In this document: in pieces, positions 17,673 through 24,848 of the stretch | Layout of the letters: the number at the start of each line of letters is the position of its first letter | Numbering within the stretch: the stretch's first letter is position 1 | From: JADFMN01 sp964529975 | Lineage (GTDB): Bacteria > Armatimonadota > Fimbriimonadia > Fimbriimonadales > Fimbriimonadaceae | DNA: 37,828 nucleotides | Direction: 5' to 3' | NCBI GenBank assembly: GCA_964529975.1 | Contig: CAZGXW010000020.1 | Location: 1 to 37,828 of the forward strand | Made by a program: the position numbers and the translations under genes | Notes under the pieces: model-generated | Seen by the model: the letters and a program-made list of their open reading frames with translations, nothing else | Told to the model about the DNA's origin: nothing | Database searches by the model: none

Positions 17673-18664
17673 TTTGCTTTGAGTTCTAGCAAGAGAGCCT
17701 CTTCGCGTTCGTCGGTTAGCCCCCACTTGGGCTCTGAGCCTTGTCGTTCGGACTTCCACCATGCGATTGTGTCCTCGATAGTCTGCCGGATCGTCCGCTG
17801 CTCCAGACCTGCTTGGACCGCTTTAGAATTGTCCACCGTTTGAAGCGGGCTTGGCTCGCCGGTGAGCGAAGTCACAAGGGGAAGTTCTGTCCAAGGTTCG
17901 ACGCCTCTTTCGGCAAGCCATGTACACGGCGCGAAGACCGGGTCAGCGACGCCACCCCCCGCCGTGACCCCAGCGCGGATGAACTCTCCAAAGGCGACGG
18001 GCGGAGTGGGGCCGGCGACATGATACGCACCGCTCAGCCCCTTTTCCGTCGCCAGAACCGTGAAGTCCCCCAAGTCACGTCCATCTATGACCTGCACGGG
18101 CGCATAGAGGCAGTCAGGCACCAAGAACGGCCCACTCCGCATGAACTTCCTAGGCCAGTACGTGAATCGGTCTGAGTGGTCCGCTGGCCCGACGACAAGG
18201 CCCGGCCTGATCTGCAATGACTTGTCTCCAAACCATCTCTCTACGGCTCGCTCACAGAGGACCTTCAGGCCTCCGTACATCTCCATCTTCAGTTCGGTCG
18301 CGTCTGGATCGCCGTCGTCTAGAAGCACACCGGTCTCTTCCGTCAGGCCATAGGGTGACTGGTCAGAATACACAGAGATCGAGGACACGAATACGTAGCG
18401 GCCCACGTTGCCTTGAACCACAGAAGCAACGACATCGACTGCCTTGGGCCAATAACCGCAGACGTCTATGACGGCGTCCCACTTGCGGTCCGCCAGGGCG
18501 GTCGCATCCACAGTCCTGTCTCCTACGATTGTCTCGAGATAGGGGAAGCGGTCGGGTGCAGTCTTGCCGCGATTGAACAGGGTGACCTTGTGCCCCTTCT
18601 CGACCGCTGACTCGACAATCTTCCTGCCAACGTACCGCGTCCCGCCAAGAACCAGGATGTCCAT
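17657..18664 (-). CDS. NAD-dependent epimerase/dehydratase family protein (extended SDR)
   Basis: The product has 335 residues. It starts with a Rossmann nucleotide-binding motif (DILVLGGTRYVGRKIVE; GGTRYVG variant of GxxGxxG). YVFVSSISVYSD holds the SDR serine region, and MYGGLKVLCERAV holds a YxxxK-like segment, where tyrosine and lysine fit the catalytic pair. The family acts on nucleotide sugars or similar substrates; the C-terminal substrate domain does not identify one. ATG 18664 has TAACAT 6 nt upstream and no ribosome site, so it is probably leaderless. The final codons form part of the terminator hairpin of the convergent secretion operon. No neighbour indicates a pathway. Confidence 0.82.
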   Translation of the reverse strand: MDILVLGGTRYVGRKIVESAVEKGHKVTLFNRGKTAPDRFPYLETIVGDRTVDATALADRKWDAVIDVCGYWPKAVDVVASVVQGNVGRYVFVSSISVYSDQSPYGLTEETGVLLDDGDPDATELKMEMYGGLKVLCERAVERWFGDKSLQIRPGLVVGPADHSDRFTYWPRKFMRSGPFLVPDCLYAPVQVIDGRDLGDFTVLATEKGLSGAYHVAGPTPPVAFGEFIRAGVTAGGGVADPVFAPCTWLAERGVEPWTELPLVTSLTGEPSPLQTVDNSKAVQAGLEQRTIRQTIEDTIAWWKSERQGSEPKWGLTDEREEALLLELKAKGAAV

Positions 18665-18670
18665 GACCTG

Positions 18671-18676
18671 ATGTTA
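18671..18676 (-). promoter_or_regulatory. -10-like box TAACAT for the epimerase gene
   Basis: TAGTAACATC on the minus strand is identical to the string before the decarboxylase gene (start 674). The hexamer ends 6 nt before the ATG at 18664. This is consistent with a leaderless transcript that starts just after the hairpin closing the upstream operon. Confidence 0.5.
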
Positions 18677-18714
18677 CTATTCGCAATAGGCGTTCGTTCC
18701 GGAGAAAGTTAAAT

Positions 18715-18742
18715 GGCCCCCGATCCGCAAGCGGTGGGGGCC
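18715..18742 (-). terminator. Intrinsic terminator after the persulfide-dioxygenase/rhodanese gene
   Basis: GGCCCCC (18715-18721) pairs with GGGGGCC (18736-18742), with an inner CCG/CGG stem. On the minus strand the hairpin lies 30 nt after the stop at 18772 and is followed by ATTTAACTTT, a weak U-tract. It separates that operon from the epimerase promoter. Confidence 0.6.
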
Positions 18743-18771
18743 TTCGTGTGTGGGAGGAGGAAGCAAAAACG

Positions 18772-20187
18772 CTAGTTCGTCGCTGGTTCAGGCTGGGCGT
18801 CTCCCACTTCGATTCGTCCGCCTGTACTCATATATTCGCCGAAACCGCCCTCAACGTTGCACACATCGCAGAAACCGTGCCTTTCGAGCAGGCCGATCGC
18901 TATCTGGGACCGGCCTCCGGAGCCGCACACTACGGCCGTCCTCCCGGTCGGAGCCTCCCCGATCCTGTCCATGAGATACCCCAAGGGGACGTTGACGGAC
19001 CCGGGCACGTGCCCATCTTCAAACTCGCTTGCGGCCCGGACGTCCAACACCTGCCCTTGCCATTGCGCAAGATCCCGGGCCCGCAGAGTCTCGATCGTCG
19101 TCAGGGGTTGAGGGAGGTCGGTGGTGCCAAACCATCCACGCACGTCGTCCAGGCCGATCATCGCAAGGTCTTTCCGTGCTTGCTCTGCCTGCGACTCCGT
19201 CGACGCGATCAGCCAGATGGGCTCGTCGTACTTCAATAGCCAACCCGCCCACTTCGTGAACGAACGTGTCCCAGGGATCAAGATTGTTCCGCCCGCAAAC
19301 CCTTTCTGCGTTTCGAATCGGTCTCGCACGTCGACGACTTGGGACTTGGAAGCGATCAGCCCACGCAGTTCCTCGGCTGGCAGCCGAGAGAGCGCCGCAC
19401 GATCACCAAGCAACGCTGGCCCTTTCTTGTTCAGTTCCTTCATCTTGGCGAAGTACTTCGGCGGGTCGGGCTGGCCCTGCAACACCTCGTCGACGAACTC
19501 GCCCTCGGTCTCTGCTTGGAAGGCCCAGTTCGCGGCCTTCTCATAGCCGAGCGAGGACACCGGGACGCCGCCAAGGCTTTTGCCGCAAGCCGATCCTGCG
19601 CCGTGACCGGGCCAGATCAACAAGCCGTCGGAGTGTTTGGAGAACCGTTGCAGGGAAGCGAAGAGTTGGCGACCGCCGACTTCCATGGTTCCCTTGATGT
19701 TCGCAGCGCGTTCGAGCAGGTCGGGCCTGCCAACGTCGCCGACGAACACGAAGTCGCCAGTGAACGCACCGAGCGGCTTGTCGCTGGCAGGCTCGTCCGT
19801 GAGCACGAACGTGATGTGCTCTGGAGTGTGGCCCGGAGTGTGGACCACGTCTAGCCGCACGTTGCCGACCCGGATGACCGACCCGTCTTTGACGAGCGTC
19901 ACCTTCGGGTCGTCTGCAAACGCATATGTCCAATCCGGCCCACCTTCGTCACTCAGGTACATCCTCGCTCCGGTCCGGGCCGAGAGTTCGCGGGTGCCGC
20001 TGAGGTAGTCGGCATGGATGTGGGTCTCAGTGACGGCCACGATGCGAAGGTCTTCCTCTGCGGCGTAGTCCAAGTACTGGGCCGAGTCCCGGTTGGGATC
20101 GATCACGATCGCCTCGCCCGTGGCCGCACACCCGACGACATAACTCGCCTGCGCTAACTTGTCGTCGTAGAACCGTTTGAGCAGCAT
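18772..20187 (-). CDS. Metallo-beta-lactamase (persulfide dioxygenase-like) fused to two rhodanese domains
   Basis: The product has 471 residues from the ATG at 20187, overlapping the rhodanese stop by 1 nt. The reading frame is open upstream, but the conserved N-terminus LLKRFYDDKLAQASYVVG begins here. The MBL domain has THIHADYLSG (His 56/58, Asp 60, with Tyr where many relatives have His), HTPGHTPEH (116-124), GDFVFVGDVGRPD and PGHGAGSACGKSLG, as in ETHE1/CstB-type enzymes. Two rhodanese domains follow. The first (ending IWLIASTESQAEQA) lacks the active cysteine. The last (VVCGSGGRSQIAIG) keeps it. Such fusions oxidise persulfides and exchange sulfane sulfur with thiosulfate or sulfite in sulfide detoxification. 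It is coupled with the upstream membrane rhodanese. Confidence 0.87.
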   Translation of the reverse strand: MLLKRFYDDKLAQASYVVGCAATGEAIVIDPNRDSAQYLDYAAEEDLRIVAVTETHIHADYLSGTRELSARTGARMYLSDEGGPDWTYAFADDPKVTLVKDGSVIRVGNVRLDVVHTPGHTPEHITFVLTDEPASDKPLGAFTGDFVFVGDVGRPDLLERAANIKGTMEVGGRQLFASLQRFSKHSDGLLIWPGHGAGSACGKSLGGVPVSSLGYEKAANWAFQAETEGEFVDEVLQGQPDPPKYFAKMKELNKKGPALLGDRAALSRLPAEELRGLIASKSQVVDVRDRFETQKGFAGGTILIPGTRSFTKWAGWLLKYDEPIWLIASTESQAEQARKDLAMIGLDDVRGWFGTTDLPQPLTTIETLRARDLAQWQGQVLDVRAASEFEDGHVPGSVNVPLGYLMDRIGEAPTGRTAVVCGSGGRSQIAIGLLERHGFCDVCNVEGGFGEYMSTGGRIEVGDAQPEPATN

Positions 20188-20729
20188 CAGTTTCGCACCT
20201 TGTTCCAAGGCATGAGGCCGAGGACGACTGCCATCAGACAGATTCCTGTGGTTCCGGCAAGCATCAGTCCAACTCCTGGTAGCAAGGCTAAGTAATACCA
20301 CCCTGGGTTGACGAACGTCCCTAGCGCGACCGAAAGTAGGATGAGGGTGCTAGCCCCGATCAGCGACTGCCGGTCGAGGGCCATCCTAGTCCGCGTCGAA
20401 CGGACCACCGTGTTGCCTGCCTGTTCCCAGGCTGTGACGCCTCCGTCCAGGCAGACGATTTGATCAATGCGGCCGTGCATCAGTTCGCGCGTTATCTCGG
20501 ACCGACGTCCGCTCTGGCACACCATCACGACGGGCCGCCCCTTTGGGATGTCCTCCAAGCGGGACTCGACCTCGTCCATCGGAACGTTGATCGAGCCAGG
20601 GATGTGCCCAGACCGGAACTCGCTGGTCGTGCGGACGTCAATGACCGTCACCCCACCCATACGGACCTGTTCAGCCAGGCTCGCGGGACTCAGTCGGGTG
20701 TCTTCGAAAGTTGGACTTGCAGCTGCCAT
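20187..20729 (-). CDS. Membrane-anchored rhodanese with DUF2892 (YgaP-like)
   Basis: The product has 180 residues. The N-terminal rhodanese domain has DVRTTSEFRSGHIPGSINVP and the active-site loop VMVCQSGRRS (Cys 71). The C-terminal part has two membrane helices (about 120-168) with the DUF2892-type ending TGICLMAVVLGLMPWN. It is therefore a sulfurtransferase tethered to the inner membrane, like E. coli YgaP. GGAGAAAAGGA directly precedes the ATG. It lies 60 nt after the ECF sigma stop and overlaps the persulfide-dioxygenase fusion, so the two sulfur genes form one unit and the sigma gene may belong to it. Confidence 0.88.
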   Translation of the reverse strand: MAAASPTFEDTRLSPASLAEQVRMGGVTVIDVRTTSEFRSGHIPGSINVPMDEVESRLEDIPKGRPVVMVCQSGRRSEITRELMHGRIDQIVCLDGGVTAWEQAGNTVVRSTRTRMALDRQSLIGASTLILLSVALGTFVNPGWYYLALLPGVGLMLAGTTGICLMAVVLGLMPWNKVRN

Positions 20730-20789
20730 TCCTTTTCTCCAGGTTCTGCCCAGTAGGAGCAGGATTGCGGGCCTGGGGATTCAGTGGGC

Positions 20790-21296
20790 CTAGCCCTCAA
20801 GGGCGCAATCCAGCGCCTCGCGCACCTTGATCCTCGCACGGTGGAGCCGGGACTTCACGTTGGGCACGGTGAGCCCAAGCGACTTGGCCGTCTCTTCCGC
20901 GCTGATTCCCTCGATCTCCCTCATCCGATACACCTCCTTGTACTGCTCTGGCAGGGCCTCAAAAGCGCGCATGACGCACGCGTGCGTCTGCTCTATGTCG
21001 AGAAGATCGGCGGCCGAAATCTCGTCGCTCACAGGGACTGGGGCGCCTGCCTCCTCCAGGGCCTCCAGGCTGACCGTCTTGCCGGACTTCTGCTTGATCC
21101 GGAGGCACACGCGCTTGCCGATGGTCGTCAGCCACGCCCGGAACGCCGAAGGGTCGTCTAGGGAGTCAGCGGCCTTATATGCCTTGATGGTGGCGGTCGC
21201 GAGAGCATCCTCCGCGTCTTCGACATTGCCGCAGGCGCGGAGCATCTGGCGATAGACGGCGTCTTTGTGCCGCTCTATCTCGCGCTCGAAGTCCAC
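20790..21296 (-). CDS. RNA polymerase sigma factor, ECF type
   Basis: The product has 168 residues, typical for an ECF sigma factor. Region 2 is at about 8-50 (YRQMLRACGNVEDAEDALATA) and region 4 at about 110-165 (ALPEQYKEVYRMREIEGIS, then a helix-turn-helix AEETAKSLGLTVPNVKSRLHRAR). The GTG at 21296 has TATCCT 6 nt upstream, overlapping the stop codon of the AtoE-like gene, so an own leaderless promoter is possible in addition to read-through. No anti-sigma gene is adjacent; the next genes are rhodanese and persulfide-dioxygenase genes. A link to sulfane-sulfur stress is inference from neighbourhood. Confidence 0.88.
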   Translation of the reverse strand: MDFEREIERHKDAVYRQMLRACGNVEDAEDALATATIKAYKAADSLDDPSAFRAWLTTIGKRVCLRIKQKSGKTVSLEALEEAGAPVPVSDEISAADLLDIEQTHACVMRAFEALPEQYKEVYRMREIEGISAEETAKSLGLTVPNVKSRLHRARIKVREALDCALEG

Positions 21297-21302
21297 GCCG
21301 CG

Positions 21303-21308
21303 AGGATA
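21303..21308 (-). promoter_or_regulatory. -10-like box TATCCT for the ECF sigma gene
   Basis: TATCCT on the minus strand starts directly after the stop codon of the AtoE-like gene (TGA, 21311-21309) and ends 6 nt before the GTG at 21296. The arrangement matches the other leaderless-type starts in this window, but the hexamer is further from consensus. Confidence 0.35.
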
Positions 21309-22664
21309 TCAGAAGAACCGAGGTGCCAGCAGGAACGCTACGCTGACGAGCGCAGCGTAGACTAGGAACACGACGGTGAGGAACCCCATGATGTCGCGGA
21401 ACTTGAGCCCAGCCAGGCCCAGCAGGGGGATAGCCCAAAATGGCTGGATCGCGTCCGTCATCATGTCTCCCCAGGCATAGGCCAGCACCGTGAGCGCCGG
21501 GTCGACTTGCAGGCGTTGCGTCGCCTCCATGATATAGGGGGCCTCGATGTACCACTTGCTACCTCCGCTCGGCACGAAGTAGTTCACGATGCCGCTGTAC
21601 CAGTACACGACGAGGGGGAAGGTCTCAGGCGTGGAGCGTGAAACAAAGAAGTCTGCCACGCGCTCCTGGAGCGCAGTCCCTTTGATCATTCCGTAGATGC
21701 CCGCGTAGAACGGGAATTGCACGATGATCCCCCACACGAAGGCCCCGCCTTTTTCGCACGCCTTCAGGAAGTTGCGCGGCGTCCAATGCAGGATGATCGC
21801 GAGGGTCAGGAGGATGAGGTTGACCGAGTCGAGGTTCAGTTTTGCTCCAAAGTCGCCTCCGCTGAAGAGCCGCCAGAGGAACGTCACAGCGATTGCGGCC
21901 ACGATCAGCGTCATTAGCCACGAACGGTCAAGCCAGTCGCTCCAAGAGGAGTCGGACCTCTCGTCCTCGTCACGTGTCTCATCGATGCTTGCGGTCAGCG
22001 GGACCGTGTCCTCGGGCCTCGGGTGCAACTGCGGTACGAGGAGGCAGATGACGACGATGACGATCAACGTGAGCACAAGGTTGAACGGTGAGAGGATCGT
22101 GCTCGATGTCGGAATGACCTGCCCTCCGCTCTCTTGGGCGTACTTCTCCGTGGCGACGAGCAGTGGCGCAGAGGCAGAGAACCCCGCGTGCCATGTCGCC
22201 GACATCCCAAGATAGGCACAGGCCACGAGCAGCCGAAAGTCCGCTTTCGGGCACTTCAGACCGACCTTGCGCGCAATCACGCCAGAGCCGCTCAGCGAGA
22301 GTCCCCAGTTCACCAACGCACTGAGCATCGAGAACAAGGAGACGATCAGCACGGCGCGTGTGGGGGTCGTCGCCTTCTCGCTGAGCCAATCGAGCAACTT
22401 GGCCACGGGCCGCGTCTGCGAGAGCACGAAGCCGCCAAGCATGATGATGCACATCTGCATCCCGAAGGCGAGCAGCGCCCAGAACCCGCCGCCCCAAGCG
22501 TCCACCGTTGAGCCCATGCGCTCGAGCGTTGAGACGTCTGCATCAAACCCCCAACCAACGGCACCACAGAACACGACCAGCGTCAAGAGGATCGCGATGA
22601 CATAGGCGTCCGGCACCCAGCGCTGGGCCATGTTGGTGAACGCGTTCGCGAGGCGGTTGATCAC
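21309..22664 (-). CDS. Short-chain fatty acid transporter (AtoE family)
   Basis: The product has 451 residues and is an integral membrane protein with about ten or more hydrophobic segments, starting at VIAILLTLVVFCGAVGWGF. Family-like segments include MQMCIIMLGGFVLSQTRPV, SALVNWGLSLSGSGVIARKV and VNYFVPSGGSKWYIEAPYI. AtoE-type proteins carry short-chain fatty acids or related carboxylates across the inner membrane. A charged cytoplasmic loop (ETRDEDERSDSSWSDW) lies near residue 235. The GTG at 22664 follows the ATPase stop by 16 nt, with no clear ribosome site. It is the second gene of a likely run with the metal ATPase, though no functional link is evident. Confidence 0.85.
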   Translation of the reverse strand: MINRLANAFTNMAQRWVPDAYVIAILLTLVVFCGAVGWGFDADVSTLERMGSTVDAWGGGFWALLAFGMQMCIIMLGGFVLSQTRPVAKLLDWLSEKATTPTRAVLIVSLFSMLSALVNWGLSLSGSGVIARKVGLKCPKADFRLLVACAYLGMSATWHAGFSASAPLLVATEKYAQESGGQVIPTSSTILSPFNLVLTLIVIVVICLLVPQLHPRPEDTVPLTASIDETRDEDERSDSSWSDWLDRSWLMTLIVAAIAVTFLWRLFSGGDFGAKLNLDSVNLILLTLAIILHWTPRNFLKACEKGGAFVWGIIVQFPFYAGIYGMIKGTALQERVADFFVSRSTPETFPLVVYWYSGIVNYFVPSGGSKWYIEAPYIMEATQRLQVDPALTVLAYAWGDMMTDAIQPFWAIPLLGLAGLKFRDIMGFLTVVFLVYAALVSVAFLLAPRFF

Positions 22665-22680
22665 AACCGTTAGGACGTGC

Positions 22681-24750
22681 CTAGGCTTTGAACCGGAGCA
22701 AGCGCATCCCGTTGAACACGACGAGCAGGCTCACGCCCATGTCTGCGAACACGGCCATCCAGAGCGTGGCAATACCCATGAAAGTGATCACGATGAAGGC
22801 GCCCTTGATCGCGACGCTCGCGACAATGTTCTGCACGAGGATGCTCGACGTCGCCCTCGAGAGTCGGATGAACGTCGGCACGGAACGCACGTCGTCGTTC
22901 ATCAGCGCGACGTCGGCGGTCTCGACCGCGGTGTCGCTCCCACCAAACCCCATCGCGATGCCGATATCGGCTCGTGCGAGCGCAGGAGCGTCGTTGACGC
23001 CGTCGCCGACCATGGCGACCTTGCCCTTGCCGCTGAGAGCCGAGATGAACTCGAGTTTCTCCTCTGGCAGCATCTCAGACCGATAGGCCTGGACGCCGGA
23101 TGCGCTCGAGATCGCCTTTGCCGTCGCTTCGTTGTCACCAGTGATCAGATGCGTACGGACCCCTAGATCGTGAAGCTCCTTGACGGCACCAACGGTGACA
23201 TCGCGAAGGACGTCCGAAACGGCGATCACCGCGACCGGCTTCTCACCGCGCACCATCACGATCGCAGTTTTGCCTTGCGACTCGTACTTCGCGAGTTTCG
23301 CCTCGAGCGCGTCCGAACAGAACCCGCTCTCGTGGATCCACCGGTGGTTCCCTATACGGTAAGTCTCTCCGTCGATCACTGCGGAGGCGCCTAGGCCGGG
23401 GAAGGACTGGAACCCGCTGGCTTCGATGATAGTCCCACCGTGAGCCGCAATGACGGCCTTTGCGACCGGGTGTTGAGAACGGCTCTCGACCGCGGCCGCG
23501 ATCTCAAGCAACCGGTCTCGGTCAAGTGAGTCGATGGGCTCAATGTCTGTCACGGCAGGCTGGCCGATGGTGAGCGTCCCCGTCTTGTCGAACGCGACGT
23601 CGGTGATGCGTGCGCCACCTTCCAGATACACACCGCCCTTGACGATCATCCCGAGCCGTGCCGCGCGGGCCAGCCCGCTCACGATCGTCACGGGGGTCGA
23701 GATCACCAACGCGCAGGGGCATGCCACAACGAGCAGCACGAGCCCCTTGTATAGCCAACCGCCCCAATCTCCTACAAAGAGCGGAGGCACGATTGCGACG
23801 AGGACAGCCAGAGCGACGACGCCAGGCGTATAGTACTTTGCGAAGACGTCGACGAACCGCTGGGTCGGCGCGCGCTGGCTTTGCGCTTGCTGGACTGTCG
23901 CGACGATGCGGTCGAGCATGGTAGCGCCTGCGGGATGCGTGACCTCGTAATCGATCGACCCGCTCCCATTGAGCGAACCCGCGAACAGTTCATCACCGAC
24001 TTGCTTTGTGACTGGCATGCTTTCGCCAGTGATCGGAGCCTGGTCGACGTCCGACCCTCCTTCAACGACCCTGCCATCGAAGGCGATGCGTTCGCCGGGC
24101 CTCACTCGCACCGTCTCACCAGTCTCGATCTCGCCGACCAGGACTTCCTTGAACTCGCCGTCCCGCCTGACCAGTGCCATGGCAGGGGTCAAGTCCATCA
24201 GCGACCGGACGGCTTGGTTCGCTTTCTCAAGGGAGCGCGACTCGATCGCCTCGGCCAGTGCGAAGAGTGAAATCACCATCGCCGCCTCAGCCCACTCCCC
24301 GATCGCCATCGCACCTGCGACGGCAAGGGTCATCAAGAAACTGATGTTCAGTGTTAGCGTGCGCACGGAGGCCCACGCCTTCTTGAGGATCGGAAGTCCG
24401 CACAAGCCGATAGCAGCGAGTGCGAGTACCTTTGCTACAAGATCGTTGTGCAACGCAAGGTGCACAATCTCCGCTCCCAGTGCGAGCCCGATTGCAATGC
24501 CGATGAGCACGTTGCGCACGCGAATGCGCGCGGCCACGTCGACCTCCTTCTCGCTAGGATCCATGCCGACCGACTTCAAGGCGTCGCGGATCGGCTTGTC
24601 AGACTCGAACTCGTGTTCGACCTTGAGCCTTCGCTCGATCAGGTCGAACTGCATCGAGCGCACGCCCTGAACCCGGGCCAAGCGGTTGCGGATGATCTGC
24701 TCCTCTGTGGGGCAGTCCATCTGCGTTATCGTGTACTCGCTGGTGGGCAT
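22681..24750 (-). CDS. P1B-type heavy-metal ATPase (Zn/Cd/Pb efflux type)
   Basis: The product has 689 residues. The N-terminal HMA-like domain has ITQMDCPTEEQII (Cys 13), the MDCPTEE variant found in ZntA/CadA-like pumps rather than the GMxCxxC of copper pumps. It has TGES (241-244), the membrane metal-site motif CPC (344-346), the phosphorylation site DKTGTLT (Asp 388), SQHPVAKAV and GDGVNDAPALA. The C-terminal helix reads MGVSLLVVFNGMRLL, as in Zn/Cd pumps. It exports divalent soft-metal ions from the cytoplasm. The start at 24750 abuts the ten-base-unit palindrome, whose left arm contains a possible -10 (TAAACC). No metal-responsive regulator lies adjacent; the ECF sigma factor two genes on is a possible partner. 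Confidence 0.92.
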   Translation of the reverse strand: MPTSEYTITQMDCPTEEQIIRNRLARVQGVRSMQFDLIERRLKVEHEFESDKPIRDALKSVGMDPSEKEVDVAARIRVRNVLIGIAIGLALGAEIVHLALHNDLVAKVLALAAIGLCGLPILKKAWASVRTLTLNISFLMTLAVAGAMAIGEWAEAAMVISLFALAEAIESRSLEKANQAVRSLMDLTPAMALVRRDGEFKEVLVGEIETGETVRVRPGERIAFDGRVVEGGSDVDQAPITGESMPVTKQVGDELFAGSLNGSGSIDYEVTHPAGATMLDRIVATVQQAQSQRAPTQRFVDVFAKYYTPGVVALAVLVAIVPPLFVGDWGGWLYKGLVLLVVACPCALVISTPVTIVSGLARAARLGMIVKGGVYLEGGARITDVAFDKTGTLTIGQPAVTDIEPIDSLDRDRLLEIAAAVESRSQHPVAKAVIAAHGGTIIEASGFQSFPGLGASAVIDGETYRIGNHRWIHESGFCSDALEAKLAKYESQGKTAIVMVRGEKPVAVIAVSDVLRDVTVGAVKELHDLGVRTHLITGDNEATAKAISSASGVQAYRSEMLPEEKLEFISALSGKGKVAMVGDGVNDAPALARADIGIAMGFGGSDTAVETADVALMNDDVRSVPTFIRLSRATSSILVQNIVASVAIKGAFIVITFMGIATLWMAVFADMGVSLLVVFNGMRLLRFKA

Positions 24751-24756
24751 TGTGTG

Positions 24757-24844
24757 GTTCGGTTTAGTTTGGGTTTGTCCGGGTTCGTTCGGTTTCGTAC
24801 AGGCTATGCCGAACGAATCCTAACGAACCCGAACCAATCCGAAC
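24757..24844. repeat. Long palindrome made of 4 + 4 inverted ten-base units
   Basis: The left arm (24758-24797) is four tandem decamers: TTCGGTTTAG, TTTGGGTTTG, TCCGGGTTCG, TTCGGTTTCG. The right arm (24804-24843) is four decamers of the same type on the opposite strand: TTCGGATTGG, TTCGGGTTCG, TTAGGATTCG, TTCGGCATAG. Six bases separate the arms. Folded by hand, about 35 of 41 positions pair, including four G-T pairs. The element fills the gap between pruA and the metal ATPase gene. It may be a terminator, a processing signal, a protein-binding array or a small mobile palindrome. Its function is not known to me. Confidence 0.85.
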
Positions 24845-24848
24845 GCTC

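Noticed and set aside
24757..24844. Palindrome considered as a CRISPR array
   Set aside because: The units are ten bases with no unique spacers and reverse direction at the centre, which does not fit CRISPR.
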